A stretch of DNA of 11,862 bases from DATDOO01 sp035293245 (GTDB lineage: Bacteria; Pseudomonadota; Gammaproteobacteria; Methylococcales; Methylococcaceae): positions 1 to 11,862 of the forward strand of contig DATDOO010000314.1 in the NCBI GenBank assembly GCA_035293245.1. The letters are read 5' to 3'. Below the pieces are notes generated by a model that saw only the letters and a program-made list of their open reading frames with translations, had not been told where the DNA came from and ran no database searches. Below, piece by piece: positions 6,345 through 11,783 of this stretch; the stretch's first letter is position 1, and every line of letters begins with the position of its first letter. Made by a program: the position numbers and the translations under genes.

Positions 6345-6372
6345 GGTATAAAAACGCAATGGTTTTTACACC
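6345..6372. promoter_or_regulatory. Inverted repeat upstream of brnT, candidate operator
   Basis: GGTATAAAAAC (6345-6355) and GTTTTTACACC (6362-6372) are 11-base arms with one mismatch and a six-base spacer. The site lies 20 bases before the brnT ATG in AT-rich sequence that could hold the promoter. BrnA autorepression is known from studied brnTA loci; binding here is inferred. Confidence 0.5.
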
Positions 6373-6460
6373 TCCGAGTGGCCTTGCCGCTCGACCTGCA
6401 TGCGTTCGTGCGGGATTCAAAAAACGTGATCTGAGCAGCAGGAGATCGGGGTCAGCCCGC

Positions 6461-6544
6461 GTAGGGCGCAACAGCAATCCTCCGCATATTGCACCGCATG
6501 GGAAGGCATCCGGCGCAATACGGCTATCGCCTATTGCGCCCTAC
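6461..6544. repeat. REP-like palindromic element B
   Basis: Perfect outer arms GTAGGGCGCAA (6461-6471) and TTGCGCCCTAC (6534-6544). Internal blocks TCCTCCGCATATTGC and CGGCTATCGCC are shared with element D at 6939-7040, so the two belong to one family in the same orientation. The 309-base gap between brnT and DUF6429 copy 2 holds this element, element C and the brnT operator region; no gene is visible. Confidence 0.8.
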
Positions 6545-6556
6545 AGCTTTCAGATT

Positions 6557-6637
6557 GTAGCCCGCATGAAGCAAAGCGGAATGCGGCGTTTCATGGCTCC
6601 GAATTTCCCGGATTCCGCTGCGCTTCATCCGGGCTAC
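6557..6637. repeat. REP-like palindromic element C, overlapping the DUF6429 copy 2 stop
   Basis: The left arm GTAGCCCGCATGAAGCAAAG (from 6557) and the right arm CTGCGCTTCATCCGGGCTAC (to 6637) are near-perfect complements. They extend inward through GGAATGCGG and CCGGATTCC. This GTAGCCCGGATGAAGCGCAGCGG wording is a widespread proteobacterial repeat. The DUF6429 copy 2 stop codon TAG lies inside the right arm at 6636-6634. Confidence 0.82.
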
Positions 6638-6882
6638 GCTGCCTCGTCGCCTTCGCTCGGCGCGCTGAAAAGCACCTCCAGAAGGCGCTCCGACTCCTTG
6701 AGACCTTCCTCGGTGAACACGACAGACTTGGCCTTGCCCACCGGATTGCTGATGTAGCCTTTCTCGTGCAGTCGTTCCATGGCGTCCCAGTCGAAAGACT
6801 TCCAGGCTCTTTCACCGTCGTGGAGCCCCAGGCGCAGGAGCGCCAGAACGGCCTGGTCAATGCGGTCGGTGTCCAGATTCAT
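6634..6882 (-). CDS. DUF6429 family protein, copy 2
   Basis: An 82-residue paralogue of the protein at 5399-5650. The same core is present, FDWDAMERLHEKGYI and NPVGKAKSVVFTEEGL. The first 72 residues differ at only eight positions, and the DNA is also clearly alike. The ribosome site GAGGAG lies close before the ATG and the leader wording is like that of copy 1, so the duplication includes the translation start. The C-termini differ (FSAPSEGDEAA here against FGEPNQDDDRRV), and here the stop codon comes from REP element C. The gene lies between two REP elements (C downstream, D upstream) in inverted orientation to copy 1. Function unknown. Confidence 0.87.
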   Translation of the reverse strand: MNLDTDRIDQAVLALLRLGLHDGERAWKSFDWDAMERLHEKGYISNPVGKAKSVVFTEEGLKESERLLEVLFSAPSEGDEAA

Positions 6883-6938
6883 GGTGGTTCTCCTCGGTTA
6901 CCGTTTGCTGCCGCTCAACAGGCAACCCGCAACGCCAA

Positions 6939-7040
6939 GTAGGGCGTCAATAGCGGTCCTCCGCGTATTGCGCCGAAGTTGAGGATTCCCATGCGACGGA
7001 AGTCATGCCGTTTTTCGGCTATCGCCTATTGCGCCCGACG
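6939..7040. repeat. REP-like palindromic element D, same family as element B
   Basis: It begins GTAGGGCGTCAATAGCGG (6939) and ends CGGCTATCGCCTATTGCGCC then CGAC (to 7040); the ends are imperfect complements. TCCTCCGCGTATTGCGCCG inside matches element B. It sits between the DUF6429 copy 2 leader and the end of the next PIN gene, whose stop lies only three bases beyond it. Confidence 0.75.
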
Positions 7041-7043
7041 ATC

Positions 7044-7490
7044 TTATTGCTCCAAAAGGCTCGCGAGCAAACGATTGCCAGGGTCTACGAAAGGATCGAC
7101 CACGGTGACGCCGCGCCAGGTAAACCCGCTCTGCAAATCTGCGCTGAGCAGCAATCGGCAGCGGTTCTCCGCCGCCACGGACAGAATCAGCGCATCCCAA
7201 ATTTGCAGTCCATGATCGACAGACAAATCGACGGCCGCCTGAAACGCGGTCCAGGTCGAATCCGCCACCTCGAATCCGTCCGCCCAACCCAATAGCGCAT
7301 CCCGCACCGCCGCCGGTGCGCGTCTGGCTTCGCCGGCCAGCACCCGGTACAGCTCGCCCAGAACTTGCGCCGGCAACACGACCCGCTGCTCCGGAAGCCG
7401 CTCGATCAGCACCAGCGCCATGCGCTGCCTGGCTTCATCGCCCACGCCTTCCGCGTAGGCCAGAATGTTGGTATCCAGCGCGGCCCGCAT
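7044..7490 (-). CDS. PIN-domain toxin paired with a Phd/YefM-type antitoxin
   Basis: A 148-residue PIN-domain protein and likely RNase toxin. The acidic residues fit: D6 in MRAALDTNILAYAEG, E46 in VLGELYRVL, D99 in LQIWDALILS and D118 in LLSADLQSGF. LQIWDALILSVAAENRCRLL is typical of PIN toxins that pair with Phd-like antitoxins. The ATG at 7490 lies three bases after the antitoxin stop, so the two form one operon with the antitoxin first. The stop is followed within three bases by REP element D. Cellular target unknown. Confidence 0.87.
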   Translation of the reverse strand: MRAALDTNILAYAEGVGDEARQRMALVLIERLPEQRVVLPAQVLGELYRVLAGEARRAPAAVRDALLGWADGFEVADSTWTAFQAAVDLSVDHGLQIWDALILSVAAENRCRLLLSADLQSGFTWRGVTVVDPFVDPGNRLLASLLEQ

Positions 7491-7493
7491 GGC

Positions 7494-7730
7494 TCAGGAA
7501 TCGTATAGCTCGTCGCGAGTCCAGTTGCGGGTGCCGGTCGCCGGCTGGTCCCGCAATCTTGCCAGCAACAGCGTTTTCGCCGCGTGGCGCTGGCCGTCTG
7601 CGGCATCGGCGGGGGCGATGGTGGCCACCGGCCTGCCTCTGGAAACCACGGTGATGGTCTCCCCCTGCGCCACTTCTCGCAGCACAGTGGAGAATTGGCG
7701 GTTCGCCTCAGCGGCGGTGACGGTACGCAT
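7494..7730 (-). CDS. Phd/YefM-family antitoxin
   Basis: A 78-residue antitoxin with MRTVTAAEANRQFSTVLREV, GETITVVSRGRPVATIAP and an extended tail ending NWTRDELYDS. The first part is the Phd/YefM DNA-binding and dimerisation fold. The tail is expected to wrap round the toxin; RDELYD-type ends are common in Phd antitoxins paired with PIN toxins. AAGGA lies about nine bases before the ATG. The gene leads a two-gene operon with the PIN toxin. A palindrome 17 bases upstream is a candidate operator. Confidence 0.88.
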   Translation of the reverse strand: MRTVTAAEANRQFSTVLREVAQGETITVVSRGRPVATIAPADAADGQRHAAKTLLLARLRDQPATGTRNWTRDELYDS

Positions 7731-7746
7731 GGATGGACATCCTTAC

Positions 7747-7769
7747 AAGGTAGTGCTGGAAACTACTTT
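7747..7769. promoter_or_regulatory. Inverted repeat upstream of the Phd-type antitoxin
   Basis: AAGGTAGT (7747-7754) and ACTACTTT (7762-7769) pair at seven of eight positions across a seven-base spacer, shortly before the antitoxin start. Phd-type proteins repress their own operons through short palindromes, so it is a candidate operator. Confidence 0.45.
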
Positions 7770-7840
7770 ATTCATTGGCGCAGACATCCGTCAAGGCACG
7801 ATGGTGTGGCGGGATGCCTTCGGCAAACTTCCAGAACCGC

Positions 7841-8125
7841 TCAGAAGCTTTCCGGCCACTTTCGCGCTCCGTGGTACACGGCCAGGATTTCGATGCTTTC
7901 CTGGCGCATACGGTACGGCAGCACATAGGGGTTATTGCCCATCACCAGGTCGCGCGTGCCGTCAATGCGGCCGGGACGGCCCAAGCTGGGGTTGTCTTGC
8001 AGGAGGGCGACACGCGCGCGGATTTCGGCTTGCAGGTTGCGCGCCGCGTAGGGGTTATCCTGGGCGATGTACAGGACGATTTCCCGCAAATCCTGGCGGG
8101 CGGGTTCGGTCCAGACGATTTTCAC
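7841..8125 (-). CDS. ParE/RelE-superfamily toxin
   Basis: A 94-residue protein with MKIVWTEPARQDLREIVLYI and AQDNPYAARNLQAEI near the start. PSLGRPGRIDGTRDLVMGNN and IEILAVYHGARKWP lie towards the end. This is the standard pattern of ParE/RelE toxins annotated as addiction module toxins. RelE members cut mRNA in the ribosome and ParE members poison DNA gyrase; this sequence does not decide between them, although the overall wording is closer to ParE. Its start overlaps the antitoxin stop by four bases. It is the second gene of its operon. Confidence 0.9.
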   Translation of the reverse strand: MKIVWTEPARQDLREIVLYIAQDNPYAARNLQAEIRARVALLQDNPSLGRPGRIDGTRDLVMGNNPYVLPYRMRQESIEILAVYHGARKWPESF

Positions 8126-8388
8126 TGCTGTCCTTCATGCCGGTCGATGCGTTCCTGAATCAGTGCGTCCATTTCCGCCATGACCGTCTCGTGGGGGATC
8201 ACTTGCCCCCCTTCCGCCGCCTCGATGCCTTCCTGGATTTTCTCGATCTGCCAGGCATGGAGATCAAGGTATTCCTTGAGGGCTTGGTTGACCAGGTAGT
8301 TGCGCGAACGGTCCAGGCGGGAGGCGAGCTTGTCGAGGCGCTGCATGGTGTCCGGATCGGCGCGGACGGTAAAGGCTTCAGTGGTCAT
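8122..8388 (-). CDS. CopG-type ribbon-helix-helix antitoxin of the ParE/RelE toxin
   Basis: An 88-residue antitoxin. AFTVRADPDTMQRLDKLASR and LDRSRNYLVNQALKEYLD form a clear ribbon-helix-helix motif. The helical C-terminal half, with WQIEKIQEGIEAAEGGQVIP and an EMDALIQERI end, is the toxin-binding part usual in ParD-like partners. AGAGGA precedes the ATG at 8388. It is the first gene of the operon, four-base overlapped with the toxin. The upstream half-sites at 8406-8431 probably form its operator, and the gene is divergent from rep. Confidence 0.9.
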   Translation of the reverse strand: MTTEAFTVRADPDTMQRLDKLASRLDRSRNYLVNQALKEYLDLHAWQIEKIQEGIEAAEGGQVIPHETVMAEMDALIQERIDRHEGQQ

Positions 8389-8405
8389 GGGCTGGTCCTC
8401 TCGAA

Positions 8406-8431
8406 GATTCAGGGTGATTCATGGCGAATCA
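8406..8431. promoter_or_regulatory. Phased half-sites upstream of the RHH antitoxin
   Basis: GATTC at 8406 and 8416 and its inverse GAATC at 8426 recur every ten bases. The last two form TGATTC, ATGGC, GAATCA with 6-bp arms. Spacing by one helical turn is what cooperative ribbon-helix-helix dimers bind. The operator role is inferred from this pattern and its position 18 bases before the antitoxin start. Confidence 0.5.
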
Positions 8432-8470
8432 TCATGAACCGCCGCGTGGTGTCGCGCAATCGCCCGCTGC

Positions 8471-8476
8471 TAGAAT
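8471..8476 (+). promoter_or_regulatory. Possible -10 box of the rep promoter
   Basis: TAGAAT, preceded by TGC, lies 24 bases before the rep ATG. No clear -35 box is present at the right distance. The resulting leader would be short and C-rich, without a Shine-Dalgarno sequence. Confidence 0.35.
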
Positions 8477-8500
8477 AGGCGCCCCTCTCCCCCACCCCCT

Positions 8501-10516
8501 ATGTCCTCTACCCTCAATCCCCAACAACGCAAAGCGGTGCGCGTCACCGACCGTCCGCTCCTGGTCATCGCCGGGGCCGGCAGCGGCAAGACGCGGGTCA
8601 TCACCGAGAAGGTCGCCCATCTGATCCGCCAGGGGCTGCCGGCGCGCCACATCGCCGCGGTCACCTTCACCAACAAGGCGGCGCGGGAGATGAAATCCCG
8701 CGTGGGCCAGCTCGTGCAGGGCCAGGAGGCGCGCGGCCTGACCGTGTCCACGTTCCACGCCCTGGGGCTGGACATTCTGCGCCGCGAGCACAAGGCGCTG
8801 GGGTTCAAGGCGGCCATTTCCATCTTCGACGAGCATGATCGTTCCAGCCTGCTCAAGGAGCTGATCCGCCACAACTACGCCGACATCGACCCGGAACGGG
8901 CCGACGATTTTGGCGCCCAGATCAGCCGCTGGAAGAACCTGTTCCTCACCCCGGAAACCGCCCTGGCCCAGGTGACGGCGGAAGACGAAACCACCGTGCG
9001 CCTGTACGCCGACTACACGCGGCAGATCAAGGCGTACAACGCGGTGGATTTCGACGATCTGATCCTGCTGCCGGTGCTGCTGTTCCAGGACAACGCGGAA
9101 GTGCTGGAAAAATGGCGGCAGAAAATCCGCTACCTGCTGGTGGACGAATACCAGGACACCAACCAGACGCAGTACGAACTGGTGCGGCAACTGGTCGGCA
9201 AGCTGGGCCGGTTCACCGTGGTGGGCGACGACGACCAGTCCATCTACGCCTGGCGCGGCGCACAGCCGGAAAACCTGGCCCGCCTGCGCGAGGACTACCC
9301 GCGCCTGCACATCATCAAGCTGGAACAGAATTACCGCTCCACCGGGCGCATCCTCAAGGCCGCCAACCACCTGATCGCCAACAACCCACACGTGTTCGAC
9401 AAAAAGCTGTGGAGCGCCCACGGCCCCGGCGACCCGCTGCGGGTACTGCGCCACCCCGACGACCTGACCGAGGCCCAGCAGATCGTCGCCGACCTGACCC
9501 ATCACCGCTTCCGCCACGGCGGCGAATGGCGCGACTACGCCATCCTGTACCGCGGCAACCACCAATCGCGCCTGTTCGAGAAAGCCCTGCGCGAGCAGAG
9601 CGTGCCCTATTTCATCAGCGGCGGCGCGTCGTTCTTCGGCTACGCGGAAGTGAAGGACGTGCTGGGCTACCTGCGCCTCCTGGTGAATCAGGACGACGAC
9701 GCGGCGTTCCTGCGCGTCATCAACACTCCGCCGCGGGAAATCGGCCCGGTCACCCTGGAAAAACTCGGCGCCTGGGCCAACCGGCGCCACGTCAGCCTGT
9801 TCGAGGCCTGTTTCGAACTGGGGCTGGAACAGACCCTCGCGCCCCAGGCCGCCCAGCGCCTGCGCCATTTCTGCGAGCACCTGGTGGACGTGGCCGACCG
9901 CGCCAAGCGCGGCGATACCCTGCCGGTCATCGAGGAATTCCTGAACGCGCTCAAATACCGCGAATGGCTGGAAGACCAGGCCGCCTCCCCCGCCCAGGCC
10001 GAGCGGAAACTGGGCAACGTGGCGGAACTCCTGGCCTGGATCGGCCGGCTGCTGGAAGACGAGGAAGGCCGGAGCCTGGACGAAGTCATCGCCCGGCTGA
10101 TGCTGCTGGACATTCTGGAGCGCAACGAAGAGGAAAAGGCCGGCGACCGGGTCAGCCTCATGACCCTGCACGCGGCCAAGGGGCTGGAGTTCCCCTGCGT
10201 GTACCTGGTGGGCATGGAGGAAAACCTTCTGCCCCACGAGACCAGCATCGAACAGGAAACCGTGGAGGAAGAGCGCCGCCTGGCTTACGTGGGCATCACC
10301 CGCGCCCGCCGCCATCTCACCTTCAGCTACTGCGCCCGCCGCAAGCGCTACGGCGACAGCATCGACTGCCAGCCCAGCCGCTTCCTGGACGAACTGCCTT
10401 TAGAAGACCTGGAATGGCCGGAGAAGAACCCCATCGACCCGGAAATCCGCAAGGAACGCAACCAGGCGACCCTCAGCCAGTTGCGCAGCCTGTTAAGTAC
10501 CGGTCAAACCAGCTAA
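8501..10516 (+). CDS. rep: Rep, ATP-dependent 3'-5' DNA helicase (superfamily 1)
   Basis: Rep is a UvrD-like superfamily 1A helicase that travels with the replisome and removes proteins ahead of the fork; it also restarts stalled replication. The 671-residue product matches E. coli Rep (673) in length and wording throughout. Motifs: Walker A AGAGSGKT (24-31), Ia VTFTNKAAREM, motif II DEYQD (215-219), motif III QSIYAWRGA (246-254), QNYRST (276-281), IV YAILYRGNHQSR (346-357), V LMTLHAAKGLEF (553-564) and VI YVGITRAR (596-603). The blocks FDDLILLP and VGDDDQSIY, together with the length, favour Rep over UvrD or PcrA. The ATG at 8501 fits the family start (MSSTLNPQQRKAV). The preceding bases are C-rich with no Shine-Dalgarno sequence. 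The gene is divergent from the ParE-type module and is followed closely by tRNA-Arg. Confidence 0.96.
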   Translation: MSSTLNPQQRKAVRVTDRPLLVIAGAGSGKTRVITEKVAHLIRQGLPARHIAAVTFTNKAAREMKSRVGQLVQGQEARGLTVSTFHALGLDILRREHKALGFKAAISIFDEHDRSSLLKELIRHNYADIDPERADDFGAQISRWKNLFLTPETALAQVTAEDETTVRLYADYTRQIKAYNAVDFDDLILLPVLLFQDNAEVLEKWRQKIRYLLVDEYQDTNQTQYELVRQLVGKLGRFTVVGDDDQSIYAWRGAQPENLARLREDYPRLHIIKLEQNYRSTGRILKAANHLIANNPHVFDKKLWSAHGPGDPLRVLRHPDDLTEAQQIVADLTHHRFRHGGEWRDYAILYRGNHQSRLFEKALREQSVPYFISGGASFFGYAEVKDVLGYLRLLVNQDDDAAFLRVINTPPREIGPVTLEKLGAWANRRHVSLFEACFELGLEQTLAPQAAQRLRHFCEHLVDVADRAKRGDTLPVIEEFLNALKYREWLEDQAASPAQAERKLGNVAELLAWIGRLLEDEEGRSLDEVIARLMLLDILERNEEEKAGDRVSLMTLHAAKGLEFPCVYLVGMEENLLPHETSIEQETVEEERRLAYVGITRARRHLTFSYCARRKRYGDSIDCQPSRFLDELPLEDLEWPEKNPIDPEIRKERNQATLSQLRSLLSTGQTS

Positions 10517-10529
10517 AATAAGCCTGTAC

Positions 10530-10606
10530 GCGCCCGTAGCTCAGTTGGATAGAGTGCAGGCCTCCGAAGCCTGAGGTCGTGGGTTCAAGTCCCGCCGGGC
10601 GCGCCA
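10530..10606 (+). tRNA. tRNA-Arg, anticodon CCG
   Basis: A full cloverleaf of 77 bases including an encoded CCA. The acceptor is GCGCCCG with CGGGCGC. The D arm is GCTC, AGTTGGATA, GAGT (one G-T pair). The anticodon arm is CAGGC, loop CTCCGAA, GCCTG, giving anticodon CCG, which reads the arginine codon CGG. The T arm is GTGGG, TTCAAGT, CCCGC, followed by discriminator G and CCA at 10604-10606. It begins 13 bases after the rep stop. Its 3' half is the likely attachment site for the integrase-bearing element on the right. Confidence 0.97.
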
Positions 10607-10640
10607 AATACCCGTTTCACCCCGTCCCATAGCATCCCAC

Positions 10641-10674
10641 AAACCCGCGTCTCTACTGGATTCGCGGGTTTTTT
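10641..10674 (+). terminator. Intrinsic terminator after tRNA-Arg
   Basis: AAACCCGCG and CGCGGGTTT form a 9-bp stem with a 13-base loop and run into TTTTTT. It would end the tRNA transcript, and that of rep if the two are read together. Confidence 0.88.
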
Positions 10675-10720
10675 ATTGTATCATCCTGTCCCAAGCGGTT
10701 TCACTGAATCGCAAGCGTTT

Positions 10721-10744
10721 TGATGGTATCGATGATGGTCTCGA
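10721..10744 (+). repeat. Tandem 12-bp repeat, candidate integrase arm-type sites
   Basis: TGATGGTATCGA is followed at once by TGATGGTCTCGA (11 of 12 matching). It lies between the tRNA and the integrase-like genes, where tRNA-targeting tyrosine integrases with a DUF4102 domain often have short repeated arm sites. Binding is inferred. Confidence 0.5.
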
Positions 10745-10809
10745 TCCCTGAGGGAAACGCCAGTACCAACAAGACACGCCGGAACCCATGTGCCACAAGG
10801 GGTAGAAGC

Positions 10810-11232
10810 ATGTTGTTTGAGCCGGAAATTGCGTCTCTTAGACCCGGGACAAAAGCATTCAAAGTGGCAGACGAGCAGGGTCTCTATTTGTTGGTCACTC
10901 CGGCCGGGGGGAAGCTGTGGCGGTTTGACTACCGCTTCGAGGGCAGGCAGAAGACCTTGGCCTTCGGCGCTTACCCCGACGTATCCCTGACCCAGGCACG
11001 CGAGAAGCGCGACGAGGCCAGACAGCTACGCGCCGATGGTATCGACCCTGGGGAAGTTGCAAAGGAGAGGCGGGCGCAATCTGGCATGGTTGCTGACAAA
11101 GCTGGACATGGGCCGCGCTTGGCGCTCTTGCCCGATGGTATTTTTGAGGTGCGACACGGAGGGCGCACGATCCGCTTTATGGAAGACGATGCCCGGCAGC
11201 TTCATGAGCTTCTTTCCAAAGTTTTTCGTTGA
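10810..11232 (+). CDS. Short protein with a DUF4102 integrase arm-binding domain only
   Basis: A 140-residue protein. Residues 1 to about 80 are the arm-type DNA-binding domain (DUF4102) of P4-like tyrosine integrases: GLYLLVTPAGGKLWRFDYRF, then KTLAFGAYPDVSLTQAREKR and DGIDPGEVAKERR. No core-binding or catalytic domain follows. Instead there is a short tail, RLALLPDGIFEVRHGGRTIR, then FMEDDARQLHELLSKVF, of unknown role. The ATG at 10810 was chosen for its AAGGGG ribosome site seven bases upstream and because MLFEPEIASLRPGTKAFK resembles integrase starts; an in-frame ATG at 10720 is less likely. The next gene repeats the same domain only eight bases after the stop. It may be a regulator, an excisionase-like helper, or a remnant of a duplicated integrase. 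Confidence 0.75.
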   Translation: MLFEPEIASLRPGTKAFKVADEQGLYLLVTPAGGKLWRFDYRFEGRQKTLAFGAYPDVSLTQAREKRDEARQLRADGIDPGEVAKERRAQSGMVADKAGHGPRLALLPDGIFEVRHGGRTIRFMEDDARQLHELLSKVFR

Positions 11233-11240
11233 GGCGGAAC

Positions 11241-11783
11241 ATGCTATCCGACGTAGAAATCAGAAAGGCGAAGCCTACGGACAAGCCCTACAAGAAAAGC
11301 GATGAGCGCGGCTTGTATCTGCTGATTCAGCCATCCGGCGCAAAGCTTTGGCGGTTCAACTACCGCTTCGACGGTAAGCAAAAGACGCTGGCTGTCGGCG
11401 CATACCCCGATGTTTCTCTCACCCTGGCCCGCAAGCGGCGCGACGAAGCCCGCGAACAGATTGCCCAGGGCATTGACCCCGGCGCACAACGAAAGGCCGT
11501 GAAGACCGCCAGAGCGGGCGCAGCGGCGAACAGCTTCGAGGTCATCGCCCGCGAGTGGCACGGCAAGCACAAATACAAATGGACGGAAGGCCACGCCGCA
11601 CGAATCCTGGATCGGCTGGAAAAGGACGTGTTCCCCTGGATCGGGAAACGGCCGGCGGCGGAAGTGACCGCGCCGGAACTCCTGGCCACCCTGCGGCGCA
11701 TCGAGGCCCGCGGGGCACTGGGAAGGAGCACAGGAAGAGAGGGAGCGATAGCGGACGAACGGAGTGCGACGACCCCCGCGTAG
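11241..11783 (+). pseudogene. Tyrosine recombinase (P4-type integrase), truncated after about 160 residues
   Basis: It starts like a complete integrase: MLSDVEIRKAKPTDKPYK, GLYLLIQPSGAKLWRFNYRF and KTLAVGAYPDVSLTLARKRR (DUF4102). The core-binding domain follows, with FEVIAREWHGKHKYKWTEGH and GKRPAAEVTAPELLATLRRI, then EARGAL. Full members continue with ETAHRALQN-like sequence and a catalytic domain carrying R-H-R-Y residues, about 400 residues in all. Here the frame continues into 20 unrelated residues (GRSTGREGAIADERSATTPA) and stops at 11783. Homology ends near 11720, where hairpin-rich sequence begins. No catalytic residues are present, so this part cannot recombine DNA alone. An insertion is likely; the missing 3' part could lie beyond the window. 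The ATG at 11241 has GAGGCGG just upstream. Confidence 0.78.

Noticed and set aside
5119..7040. Integron cassette array (hairpins between small genes could be attC sites)
   Set aside because: The hairpins belong to several unlike REP families, genes lie in both orientations, no integron integrase is visible, and toxin-antitoxin operons are not single-gene cassettes.
5119..7040. CRISPR array
   Set aside because: No regular repeat-spacer pattern; the repeats are palindromes at irregular distances and no cas genes are present.
8432..10315. A 627-codon open frame on the minus strand opposite rep
   Set aside because: Antisense of a complete rep gene with all helicase motifs; the product resembles no family.
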